The notes beneath the pieces are model-generated. The model did no database searches and was not told the origin of the DNA. It saw nothing but the letters and a program-made list of their open reading frames with translations. Position numbers and translations under genes: made by a program. From the NCBI GenBank assembly GCA_020249505.1, contig JADCFN010000001.1, positions 112,186 to 176,185 of the forward strand: a stretch of 64,000 bases of DNA, read 5' to 3'. The DNA comes from Roseomonas sp. (GTDB taxonomy: Bacteria > Pseudomonadota > Alphaproteobacteria > Acetobacterales > Acetobacteraceae). Shown here in pieces: positions 16,867 through 25,400 of the stretch (within the stretch, counting starts at the first letter, position 1; the number at the start of each line of letters is the position of its first letter).

Positions 16867-18748
16867 GATTCGTCCTTCCTATCCTTCCCCAGCCCGGTCC
16901 GCCACCAACCACAGGTGGTTGCTTTGCTGGCTGCTATGCACTTGCCTGATCTTGGCCAATCACACTTTCGCGCAAGAACCGCCCGGTATCGCCTATCGCG
17001 TGGAGATCACCCCAAAGGATGACCAAGCCCTCATTCCTGCCATAGAGGCGGTTTCGCAACTGATAAAGCTCTCCGAAACCGCGCCGACCGATGGCTATGG
17101 CTTGCTCGCGCGGGCGCGGGGCGATCTACCACGGATCGCTGAAGCGCTGCGGGCCGAGGCTTTTTGGGGCGGCGCGGCGCGGATCGAGATTGCCGGGCAG
17201 GATGTGACCCGACCCGAAGCAAGCCCGCCCGCCGCTGAGCAAGCGAACCCTTTGCCGGTGGCCGTGATCCTGGCCCCCGGCCCGCGGTATCGAATCGGCC
17301 AAATCCTGATCAGGGCAGAACCCGCGCAGGAAGATGTGCTGCTGGAAGAGGCGGCGGCCGTGCTTCGCCTCGCTGAAGGCGACCCCGCCCGCCCAGCCGA
17401 TATCCTGGCGGCTGAGGAGGGGCTGCTGCGCGAACTCCGCCGTGCGGGCCATCCCTTGGCGAGTGTGGTGGTGCGTGAGGCGGTGGTGGATCATGACACC
17501 AAGTTGATGGACATCACCTGGCGCATCGCGCCCGGGCCGCTTGCGGATTTCGCACGGCCAAGTGTGGCCGGCACCACGCGCACCAATACAGCGCTGCTGG
17601 AACGGCTGGCGGCGCGGCGGCTGGAAGGCCAGCCCTATTCGCCCGAACGGCTGGAACGTGCCCGCCGCGCCATGATGGGGCTTGGCGTTTTCAGCTTTGT
17701 GCGCGCCAATGAAGCACCCGCCCTGGACCAGGCCGGACGCCTTCCCGTGCATTTCCAGGTGCAGGAACGCCCGCGCCATGTGGTGGGTGGGCGCTTTGGC
17801 TATGAGACGAATTACGGCCTTACCGCCGGCGGCTATTGGGAAGACCGCAATGTCTTCGGTGGCGCTGAGCGGCTTCGCCTGGAAGGTGAGGTTGCGCGCC
17901 TTGGCGAAACGGGGGTGGACAATGCGACCTATCGCGCCTTTGCCACGCTGCGCACGCCGGAGTTTCTGGGGCGCGATCTGCAAAGTGTCTCGCAAATCGG
18001 CGCGGTGCGCGAAAGGCTCTGGGCCTATGATCGCGATGCTGCCTTGGCGTCCTTCACGCTGGAACATCGCTTGTCAGATACCATGGCGATCTCTGGCGGG
18101 CCGAATTACGAAGAAGGCCGCATTGGGCGCTATGGCGATATGAATGATTTCAGGCTTTTCGGCGTGATGGGCACGTTTCGCTACGACAATACCACCAACC
18201 CGCTTGATCCCCGCCAAGGCCAGCGCTTCAGCTTCAGCGCCACGCCCTATTACTCGGCGCTGGATTCAAATAGCTTCACGCGCATCCTGGCGATTGGCAC
18301 CAGCTATTTCGACATTCTGGGTAACGGCGACAGCGTTTTGGCGCTACGCGCCGCGCTTGGCAGCGCACCGGGGGCGGATCGGGATGAGATCACCTTGGAT
18401 AAGCGCTTCTATGCTGGCGGTGGCGGTTCCGTGCGCGGCTATACCTATCAATCCATCGGGCCGCGGGATGCCGCCAATCGGCCCTTGGGTGGTGCAAGCC
18501 TGGTGGAAGCCAGCGCGGAATGGCGCCAGCGGCTGACGCGAAGCTGGGGGATGGCGGCGTTTCTGGATGCGGGCAGTGTGGGGGAAGAAGCCAAGCCCGA
18601 TTTCACCCGGCTGCGCGCTGGCACCGGGCTTGGGATCCGGTATCTGACCGCGATTGGGCCGCTGCGCTTTGATGTCGGCGTGCCTTTGGATCGGCAAAAG
18701 GATGATCCATCCTTTGCGATTTATATCGGCTTTGGGCAGGCGTTTTGA
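16865..18748 (+). CDS. tamA: Translocation and assembly module outer-membrane protein TamA
   Basis: An Omp85-family outer-membrane protein that works with TamB in outer-membrane protein or lipid transport. The 627-residue product has a signal peptide ending near TFAQE, an N-terminal POTRA region (about residues 40-290), and a C-terminal 16-strand barrel domain with the conserved GRFGYETNYGL and FYAGGGGSVRGY (family GGxxSVRG) segments. The final residue is Phe, as in outer-membrane barrels. tamB starts one base after its stop. The start codon overlaps that of the divergent M20 gene. Confidence 0.92.
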   Translation: MIRPSYPSPARSATNHRWLLCWLLCTCLILANHTFAQEPPGIAYRVEITPKDDQALIPAIEAVSQLIKLSETAPTDGYGLLARARGDLPRIAEALRAEAFWGGAARIEIAGQDVTRPEASPPAAEQANPLPVAVILAPGPRYRIGQILIRAEPAQEDVLLEEAAAVLRLAEGDPARPADILAAEEGLLRELRRAGHPLASVVVREAVVDHDTKLMDITWRIAPGPLADFARPSVAGTTRTNTALLERLAARRLEGQPYSPERLERARRAMMGLGVFSFVRANEAPALDQAGRLPVHFQVQERPRHVVGGRFGYETNYGLTAGGYWEDRNVFGGAERLRLEGEVARLGETGVDNATYRAFATLRTPEFLGRDLQSVSQIGAVRERLWAYDRDAALASFTLEHRLSDTMAISGGPNYEEGRIGRYGDMNDFRLFGVMGTFRYDNTTNPLDPRQGQRFSFSATPYYSALDSNSFTRILAIGTSYFDILGNGDSVLALRAALGSAPGADRDEITLDKRFYAGGGGSVRGYTYQSIGPRDAANRPLGGASLVEASAEWRQRLTRSWGMAAFLDAGSVGEEAKPDFTRLRAGTGLGIRYLTAIGPLRFDVGVPLDRQKDDPSFAIYIGFGQAF

Positions 18749-18749
18749 G

Positions 18750-21700
18750 ATGCGCCTTTTGCGCCGCCTGCTGATCCTGGTTTTGGCGCTACCGCTTGTT
18801 GCGGCGACACTTCTGGGCGGGGTGCTCGCCTGGGTGCAGTGGGGGAATGGCGCGGCAGCTTTGGCACGGCTTGCTGGGACGTTTGTGCCGGGGCTTGTCA
18901 TTGAAGGGCTTGCGGTGACGCTGCCACGTGAACTCCGCGCCGCGCGCATCACACTCGCGGATGAGGGCGGCGTTTGGCTTGAGATCGCAGCGCCACGCAT
19001 CGGTTTCGACCTGCACGCGCTATGGCAGCGGGAAGCGCATGTGCAGGAGGTAACGGCAGCGCGCATTTCACTCTCGCGCCTGCCCGCTTCCGAAGAAGGT
19101 GAAGCGCGCGATGGCCCGTTGCTGCCATCCTTGCCGCATTTGCCGTTCGGTGTTCGGATTGACCGCCTGGCCATTGCGGAAATCGCTGTCGGTGAAGACG
19201 TTGTCGGCCAGGGCTTTCGGCTTTCAGCCGAAGGCAAGGCAGCGCTGAAGGCCGGGCGGCTTTCGGGGGATTTGGCGATCACGCGGCTTGATGCGCCGGG
19301 CACGGCGCGGCTTGAGCTTGATCTTGCCCCTGGTGCGGATCGGCTTTTTGCGCGGCTGGATGTGGCGGAACCGCCGGGTGGGGTCATCGCTGGCGTGCTT
19401 GGCGCGCCCGCTGAACCTGCACAAGTGACGGTGCATCTGGAAGGCCCCGCCAGCGGTGCGGCGCTGAACGCCGAGGCACGCCTTGGCAGCACAGCAGAAT
19501 CAGCACTTTCCGGCACCATCAGCGCCGATGCGCGCGGCGCAGGTTTTGCGCGCCTTGCTGGCCATATCGCCGCCCAGCCCTTGCTGCCCGAAACCTTGGC
19601 CGAAGCGCTGGCCCGCCTGGAGTTTTCGCTTGATGCAACGCGCGATGGCGCCGGCGTGATCAACCTGCGCAGCGTAACGGCCAAGGCGCCGCTTGGCGAC
19701 ATCACCCTTGCCGGCAGGCTTGATACCAAGCGTGAGGAAGCCATACTTGCCGGCACTATCGCGCTGGGGGCTAGCGCAATGCTGGCAGCCTATGTGCCGG
19801 AGCAAATTGCCTGGGAAGCGGCCAGCGCGCGTTTTCGGCTGGACGGCAAGCTGCTGGCGCCGCATGTCGCGCTGGAAGCTGAGATGAAGGGTTTAACCAG
19901 CAGCATCGCCGCCCTTGGTGCAGCGCTGGGCGCGACCCCTCGGCTTGAACTGCAAGCCCGCGCGCCAAAGCAAATTGAACGCGTGACTCTGATCGGCGAT
20001 GGCAATGAACTGACCGCTTCAGGCGATGTTGGCGAAAGGCTTGATCTGCGCTTCGGTTTGCGCATGGCCGATCTTGCGCGGCTGGTGCCCGAGCTTGCCG
20101 GCGCCTTGACCGCTGAGGGCCATGTACAGGGCGCGCGCGCTGATCCTTCCATCACCCTGCAAGCGCGTGGCGAGGCCATCACCCGCGGCACCGAGGTCCT
20201 TTCCGCGCCAAGCCTTGATTTCAAACTCGAAACGCCGCTCTCACGCCCGCGCGTGGAAGCGCGGCTTGAAGCGCGCTATGCCGGGCTGCCGCTCACGCTC
20301 ACGCTTTCCGGCGTGCCGGAAGGGCGAGCGCTCCGCCTCAATCAGCTTAACGCCACCTTCGGCGCGGCGCGGCTTGCCGCCAGCGGTTTGCTTGATGTGC
20401 AAAAGCCGCTTTTTGCCGGCGCGCTATCGCTGGCCATCCCTGATTTGGCGCCCTTTGGCGATATCTTCGGCCATCGCCTCACGGGCAGCCTTTCGCTGGA
20501 AGCTGAAGGGCGCGATGCGGATGGCGCGCAGCAAGTGAAGGTGAAGCTGGCTGCGCCGGAAGTGAGCTGGGATGGGCGCGCGCTTGCCGTGCAGTTGGAC
20601 CTTGCCGGCGGGCTGGATGACGCGCGCGGAAATTTCTCCGCCCGGCATGGCGAAGCAGAGCTTACCGGCGAAGCAGCGCTCAGCCGGAATGGCGAGGCGC
20701 GGCTTCTTACTCTGGAAAAACTGAAATTTTCTTCTGCTGCTGATCAGGTGCAGCTTACCGCGCCGGCGCAGATTGCAATCGCGCCAGATGGGCGCATCAG
20801 CCTCGCTGAGACCATCATTACCAGCAATCGCGGTGGCAGGCTCAGGCTGGAAGGTTTCTGGAGTGAGGCAGAGATCACGCTAAACGCATCGCTCGCCGCA
20901 CTGCCCATCGCCCCCTTCGCTGCGCTGGTGGCACCGGAAGCGAAACTGGCCGGCACGCTGACCGGGGAGGCGCGCGTGAATGGCTCACAAGATGCGCCGC
21001 GCTTCGACATTCGGCTGGAAAGCCCTGCCATCACCAGCGCCATGCCGGCAGCGCGCGGCGTGCCGCCCTTGCGCCTGACCCTTTCGGCCAACGGCACGGC
21101 GGCAGGCGCGGAAGCGCGCGCCTCGCTCAATGGCGGCAATGCGGTGCGGCTTGCCGCTACGGCGCGGATCACTTCCCTCAGCGCCGAGGCGCCGCTTTCC
21201 GGCAGCATCACCGGGCGGCTTGATTTGGGCGCGCTTGCGCAGCCCTTGCTCGCCGCCGGGGCGCAGCGCGTCGCAGGCACCGCTAATCTCAATCTGCGGC
21301 TGGAAGGCAGCCTGGCCGCGCCGCGCCTGGGCGGGCAGGCCAATATCGCCAATGGCAGCTTTCGCGATTTGCAGCATGGCGTGACGCTGAATGAGATCAC
21401 CGCCGCCATCACCGCAGATGATCGGCGCTTCAACCTGACCCGCTTCTCTGCGCGCACGGCGGGCGGCGGCAGCCTGGCCGGTTCCGGCATGGTTGATCTC
21501 GGCAAGCCGCGCTTGCCTTTTGATGTGAGCCTGAGCGCCGATGCCGCGCGCCCGGTGAATTCCGATCTGGGCAACGCGACCTTGGACGGCACCTTGCGCT
21601 TCGCTGGTGAGGCTTTGGGCGAAAGCCGCATTTCCGGCAAGCTTTTGGTGCGGCGCGCGGAGCTGCGCATTCCAGACAGGCTGCCGCCTTCGATCCAGAC

Positions 21701-22535
21701 CCTGCCCGGCGTGCGCGAACGCGGCCAGCGCCCACCCGGTGTTGCGCCTTTGGCATCGCCAGGGCGCGGTGACGCTGCTGAGGCCAATCTGCCGCCCATC
21801 GCGCTTGATCTGACCATTGAAGCACCGCGCGCGATTTTCCTGCGAGGGCGCGGGCTGGATGCGGAATTGGGCGGTGAGGTCAAGCTTGGCGGTACGCTTG
21901 ATGCGCCGCATTTGGAAGGCGGCTTCATGCTCCGCCGTGGCACGCTGGCGGTACTGGACAGGCGCCTGACCTTGAACCGTGCGAATATCACTTTCGATGC
22001 GGGCGGGCTGATGCCCAATCTGGATGTCCTCGCAACCTCGCGCGCTGAGGAGGTGGAGGTGAATGTCGCGGTCGAAGGCCCGGCGCGGGATCCGAAAATC
22101 GGCTTTACCTCCAACCCCGAGTTACCGGCTGATGAGGTATTGGCGCGGCTGCTATTTGGCCGGCGCGGGGGTGAGCTTTCGCCCTTCCAGATGCTGCAAT
22201 TAGCGGAAGCGCTCGCCGGCGCCACGGGCCGGCCCCTGCCCGGGCCAGGTGGGCTGATGGAACGTATCCGCCGCACCCTCGCGCTTGATCGGCTTTCCAT
22301 CGGCCAGGAGAAGGAGGGCGAACAACGCGCGGGTCAGGAACCAGGGGCCACGCTGGAAACCGGGCGCTATGTGGCGGATGGGGTTTTTGTTGGGTTGAAA
22401 CAAAGTGCGGATGGCGGGCCGCCGCGCGTTGGCGTGCAGATTGACCTGATGCCAAGGCTGCGCCTGGAAGCGGAAAGCGGTGGCAATAGCCTGGCCGGGG
22501 ATCGCGTGGGAATTGCCTTTGAATATGAATATTGA
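18750..22535 (+). CDS. tamB: Translocation and assembly module inner-membrane protein TamB
   Basis: A 1261-residue AsmA-like/DUF490 protein. An N-terminal signal anchor (LLILVLALPLVAATLLGG) holds it in the inner membrane, followed by a very long periplasmic region rich in beta strands, and a C-terminal TamB domain containing the conserved LDAPHLEGGF, ADEVLARLLFGR and closing FEYEY motifs. It is thought to form a hydrophobic groove spanning the periplasm toward TamA. ATG 18750 lies one base beyond the tamA stop, consistent with a coupled tamAB operon. Confidence 0.93.
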   Translation: MRLLRRLLILVLALPLVAATLLGGVLAWVQWGNGAAALARLAGTFVPGLVIEGLAVTLPRELRAARITLADEGGVWLEIAAPRIGFDLHALWQREAHVQEVTAARISLSRLPASEEGEARDGPLLPSLPHLPFGVRIDRLAIAEIAVGEDVVGQGFRLSAEGKAALKAGRLSGDLAITRLDAPGTARLELDLAPGADRLFARLDVAEPPGGVIAGVLGAPAEPAQVTVHLEGPASGAALNAEARLGSTAESALSGTISADARGAGFARLAGHIAAQPLLPETLAEALARLEFSLDATRDGAGVINLRSVTAKAPLGDITLAGRLDTKREEAILAGTIALGASAMLAAYVPEQIAWEAASARFRLDGKLLAPHVALEAEMKGLTSSIAALGAALGATPRLELQARAPKQIERVTLIGDGNELTASGDVGERLDLRFGLRMADLARLVPELAGALTAEGHVQGARADPSITLQARGEAITRGTEVLSAPSLDFKLETPLSRPRVEARLEARYAGLPLTLTLSGVPEGRALRLNQLNATFGAARLAASGLLDVQKPLFAGALSLAIPDLAPFGDIFGHRLTGSLSLEAEGRDADGAQQVKVKLAAPEVSWDGRALAVQLDLAGGLDDARGNFSARHGEAELTGEAALSRNGEARLLTLEKLKFSSAADQVQLTAPAQIAIAPDGRISLAETIITSNRGGRLRLEGFWSEAEITLNASLAALPIAPFAALVAPEAKLAGTLTGEARVNGSQDAPRFDIRLESPAITSAMPAARGVPPLRLTLSANGTAAGAEARASLNGGNAVRLAATARITSLSAEAPLSGSITGRLDLGALAQPLLAAGAQRVAGTANLNLRLEGSLAAPRLGGQANIANGSFRDLQHGVTLNEITAAITADDRRFNLTRFSARTAGGGSLAGSGMVDLGKPRLPFDVSLSADAARPVNSDLGNATLDGTLRFAGEALGESRISGKLLVRRAELRIPDRLPPSIQTLPGVRERGQRPPGVAPLASPGRGDAAEANLPPIALDLTIEAPRAIFLRGRGLDAELGGEVKLGGTLDAPHLEGGFMLRRGTLAVLDRRLTLNRANITFDAGGLMPNLDVLATSRAEEVEVNVAVEGPARDPKIGFTSNPELPADEVLARLLFGRRGGELSPFQMLQLAEALAGATGRPLPGPGGLMERIRRTLALDRLSIGQEKEGEQRAGQEPGATLETGRYVADGVFVGLKQSADGGPPRVGVQIDLMPRLRLEAESGGNSLAGDRVGIAFEYEY

Positions 22536-22546
22536 TGGCTGCGCCC

Positions 22547-22573
22547 CTGGCACTCTGCGGCTGGGAGTGCCAA
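22547..22573 (+). promoter_or_regulatory. CIRCE-like inverted repeat upstream of the DUF1178 gene
   Basis: CTGGCACTC and GAGTGCCAA flank a spacer of exactly 9 bases. The CIRCE consensus bound by HrcA is TTAGCACTC-N9-GAGTGCTAA, so the site matches 15 of 18 arm positions and keeps the core GCACTC-N9-GAGTGC intact. It lies 47 bp before the ATG of the DUF1178 gene and 12 bp after tamB. A weak hairpin terminator for tamB is the alternative, but no T-run follows. Confidence 0.5.
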
Positions 22574-22619
22574 ATTGCAGCGTGATGATAGTTGCATGTG
22601 ATGACAGGGTGATCAGGGC

Positions 22620-23117
22620 ATGATCCGCTACGAATTGCGCTGCGATCAGGCGCATGAATTCGATGGCTGGTTCAAGGATAGCGCGGCTTTCGACAAGCTG
22701 GCGGCGGTTGGGCTTGTGGAATGCCCGCATTGCGGCCCCACCAAGGTGGCGAAGCGCCTGATGGCGCCGGCCATTCCGAAAAAGGGCCGGCCTGTCCGCA
22801 ATGCCAAGCTGGAAGCACCGCCCGCGCCTGTAGCTGAAGCCCCCGCACCACCTCCCGCCCCGCCAGCGCTGCCCGCAGCCGCGCTGGCCGCCATGCCGGC
22901 GGAACTACGCGCCATGCTGCGGCAGATGCGCACGGAAATCGAAAAGAACTGCGATTACGTCGGTGCCGATTTCGCCGAGGAAGCGCGCAAGATCCATCAC
23001 GGCGAAGCCGAAGTCCGCGGCATTTTCGGCGAAGCGAGTGAGGATGAGGCCGAGGCGCTTCGCGAAGAAGGGATCGATATTGCGCGCATCCCCTGGGTGC
23101 CGCCTTCCGATGCCTGA
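22620..23117 (+). CDS. DUF1178 family protein
   Basis: A 165-residue cytoplasmic protein typical of Alphaproteobacteria and of unknown function. It begins MIRYELRCDQAHEFDGWFKD and has the CPHCG knuckle and the conserved C-terminal block with EARKIHHGEAEVRGIFGEAS, then GIDIARIPW. A Pro/Ala-rich linker separates the two parts. It overlaps the following HAD gene by 8 bp, suggesting coupled expression. A CIRCE-like palindrome lies upstream and could place it under heat-shock control. Confidence 0.88.
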   Translation: MIRYELRCDQAHEFDGWFKDSAAFDKLAAVGLVECPHCGPTKVAKRLMAPAIPKKGRPVRNAKLEAPPAPVAEAPAPPPAPPALPAAALAAMPAELRAMLRQMRTEIEKNCDYVGADFAEEARKIHHGEAEVRGIFGEASEDEAEALREEGIDIARIPWVPPSDA

Positions 23118-23757
23118 TCTGGCGCCGCGCTGCGCGGTATTTGATCTGGATGGCACGCTGGTGGATAGCGCGCCGGATATTCATGCCGCGCTAGATCGGC
23201 TGATGGCGCGCCGCCAGCTACCCGGCTTTGCGCGGGCCGAGGTGGTGGGGATGATCGGCGATGGCGTGCGCGTTTTGCTGGAACGTGCCCATGCTGCGCG
23301 CGCCATCGCCCTTGATGAAGCCAGCTTCGAGCATTTCATGGCGGATTATGAGGCCAATGCGGCTGTACTGACCCAGCCCTTTGCAGGCATTCCGGAATTG
23401 CTCGGCGCGTTAAGCGATGCCGGCTGGCGGCTTGCGGTCTGCACCAATAAGCCGGAAGCCGCCGCGCGGGTACTGCTTTCGCGCCTTGGGCTTAATCACC
23501 ATTTCAGCGCGCTTGGCGGGGGCGATAGCTTCCCCATGCGCAAGCCCGATCCAGGGCATTTGCGCGCAACACTTGCGGCCGCAGGTGCAGCGCCCGAACA
23601 GGCAGTGATGATTGGCGATCATGCCAATGACATGCTGGCGGCGCGCGGGGCTGGCGTGCGCGCGATTTTCGCCGGCTGGGGCTATGGCCCGCAGAGCATG
23701 GCGGGTAATGCGCCAATTGCCTTGGATGTGCCGGCGCTGCGCGCCCTGCTTGGCTAA
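23110..23757 (+). CDS. gph: HAD phosphatase, phosphoglycolate phosphatase-like
   Basis: A 215-residue HAD-superfamily hydrolase. Motif I is FDLDGTLVDS, motif II has CTNKPE, and motif III/IV shows RKPDPGHL and MIGDHANDMLAA. This Gph-like layout suggests removal of phosphate from 2-phosphoglycolate, though other small phosphates are possible. ATG 23110 overlaps the end of the DUF1178 gene; an upstream in-frame start would lie wholly inside that gene. It ends 5 bp from a convergent gene. Confidence 0.85.
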   Translation: MPDLAPRCAVFDLDGTLVDSAPDIHAALDRLMARRQLPGFARAEVVGMIGDGVRVLLERAHAARAIALDEASFEHFMADYEANAAVLTQPFAGIPELLGALSDAGWRLAVCTNKPEAAARVLLSRLGLNHHFSALGGGDSFPMRKPDPGHLRATLAAAGAAPEQAVMIGDHANDMLAARGAGVRAIFAGWGYGPQSMAGNAPIALDVPALRALLG

Positions 23758-23762
23758 AGCGG

Positions 23763-24530
23763 CTATCTGACCTTCTGCAATTCCATGCGCATGGTGCCGA
23801 AGATGGTGCTTGCGAATTCAACGCGAATGGGGATGGGCGGCAGGCGCGGATCCACCTTGGCAAGCCACGCCATGGCTGGGCGCGGTTGCGTGGCGCGCAC
23901 AGGGTCATCGCCGTGGCGCACCCCCGCGACCAGCCGGCTTTCCAATCCGCATTGGAGTGACTCGATCTCCTGACCCGCATGGGTAACCCGCGCCGAACCA
24001 ACAGTGCGGGACGACCAATCCAACCGTCGCCGGCCATCAAAAATTGGTCCCCCAAGATCGCAACGCCCGGTTTGCGTGACCGTGCGCGACATCAGGGCAA
24101 AAGCGGAGAGCATATCAATCGCGCCGCGCCGCGCCGGCAGGGGCACAAGTTCATTCGTCCTGCCCTCGGGCGGTTCCAATTCCAGCGGCTGGGGCATGCC
24201 TTCGCGGTAGAGCAAAACGGTGCGGCGCGCATCGCCACGCCAGTTACCCTCGGCCTGGAAACGCTGCGGTGCGACGCCTTCCGCGCGCCAGGCGCCTTCC
24301 ACTTCCGAGCGGATTTCATGCGGGGCAAAAAGCCGACCGATGCCAACCGCCCGGCTAACGGAGCGCATCCAATAGCCATCAGGCCGGGTTTCGAATTGGG
24401 CGGTGATTTCCACCACGGCGATGCCGGTTTGGGTGACCTGGTAAATCGCCTCCACCGCTCCGGCCGGGGCAAATCCGGCAGGCGCGCAGGCAAAAATGAG
24501 GGCGAGGCAGAACTTCTGAAGAAACCTCAT
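23763..24530 (-). CDS. DUF3108 domain protein, exported
   Basis: A 255-residue protein with a signal peptide (FLQKFCLALIFACAPAGF), so likely periplasmic. The mature region has the DUF3108 pattern: a start YQVTQTGIAVVEITAQFE, then a beta-rich domain with RTVTQTGRCDLGGPIFDGRRR. The function is unknown. ATG 24530 is chosen for the signal peptide; the frame continues 18 codons upstream. It ends 5 bp from gph. Confidence 0.8.
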   Translation of the reverse strand: MRFLQKFCLALIFACAPAGFAPAGAVEAIYQVTQTGIAVVEITAQFETRPDGYWMRSVSRAVGIGRLFAPHEIRSEVEGAWRAEGVAPQRFQAEGNWRGDARRTVLLYREGMPQPLELEPPEGRTNELVPLPARRGAIDMLSAFALMSRTVTQTGRCDLGGPIFDGRRRLDWSSRTVGSARVTHAGQEIESLQCGLESRLVAGVRHGDDPVRATQPRPAMAWLAKVDPRLPPIPIRVEFASTIFGTMRMELQKVR

Positions 24531-24645
24531 GATGAAACAAGTTAGCATAGAAAAAATCAAAATAAAATCATCGGGCCTTGTCATTCACCCTGGGCCTCAA
24601 AAAACCGCGCGAGGGTCGAGAGGAACAGTCAGCCCCCTCAGCGCC

Positions 24646-24668
24646 GAGCCAAGTGGGGCACTTGGCTC
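24646..24668. repeat. Palindrome sharing the GCCAAGTG/CACTTGGC core
   Basis: Arms GAGCCAAGTG and CACTTGGCTC flank a GGG loop. The inner arms equal those of the tandem element at 9611-9714, although the outer GCATTTTC arms are absent. It lies between the EF-hand gene and the DUF3108 gene and could act as a transcription-end hairpin on the minus strand or be a dispersed repeat copy. Confidence 0.65.
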
Positions 24669-24704
24669 GCGCATGCTCAACTGGTTGCCGTTTTCTGATA
24701 CGGC

Positions 24705-25295
24705 TTAACGCGGCGCGGGCTGCGCCGGTGGTTGCGCCCGCGGGCCATCAGTGCGGCGGCCGCGACGCTGCACCTCGGCACGCGTCAGCGCACCATCGCT
24801 ATCCGCGTCCATGGAACGGAACATGGCATCGGCCATGACGCGAAGCTCGGGCAACGTAATCTTGCCGTCCAGATCAGCGTCAATGAAGCGGAAGCGCGCC
24901 GATTGGTGAGTTTCCATGCGTTCGCGCATGCCCTCAGGCGGGCCACGGCCTTCGCCACGGCGGGCGGTGTAGAAGGCGCGGATTTCCTCAAGCGTTAGGC
25001 CGCCATCCTTGTTCGCGTCAATTTCGGCGAAACGCGCGGCCAACCAGGCATTGGCTTCTTCGCGTGTCACCTTGCCGTCATTATTAGCATCAGCGCGGGC
25101 GAAGGCTTCACCCACGGCGAAGCCCATCATGCCATCACCACGCTGGCCGTGATGCATATGATGCATCTGCTGCATGTGCTGTGGCGGCATGCCCTGCGGG
25201 CCAGGGCCGGGCGCGGGCTGCGCGTTGGCCAACCCTGCCGTGCCAAGGGCGACAACGGACGCCAGGAAAAGGGTCCGTGAGGCTTTTGAATTCAT
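24705..25295 (-). CDS. Exported EF-hand calcium-binding protein
   Basis: A 196-residue protein with a signal peptide (TLFLASVVALGTAGLANA) and a His/Met-rich stretch after it (residues about 43-57). Four EF-hand loops are readable: DANNDGKVTREE, DANKDGGLTLEE, DADLDGKITLPE and DADSDGALTRAE. It likely binds calcium in the periplasm; the role is unknown. The His/Met-rich linker could bind another metal, which is only a guess. ATG 25295 is preceded by GGAG at 6 bp spacing. Confidence 0.85.
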   Translation of the reverse strand: MNSKASRTLFLASVVALGTAGLANAQPAPGPGPQGMPPQHMQQMHHMHHGQRGDGMMGFAVGEAFARADANNDGKVTREEANAWLAARFAEIDANKDGGLTLEEIRAFYTARRGEGRGPPEGMRERMETHQSARFRFIDADLDGKITLPELRVMADAMFRSMDADSDGALTRAEVQRRGRRTDGPRAQPPAQPAPR

Positions 25296-25400
25296 GGTAA
25301 ACTCCTGCAAACGGCAATGCGCCGTGAGGGCCTTATGCGCCCCTTCTGTAACAGCCGCATTGCGCCAGCGCAGATCGCTGGTGAAGAAAGGTAACGCCGG

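Noticed and set aside
18344..19756. Long antisense frames opposite tamA/tamB
   Set aside because: Translations are Ser/Arg/Pro/Ala-rich without motifs; the sense strand encodes tamAB.
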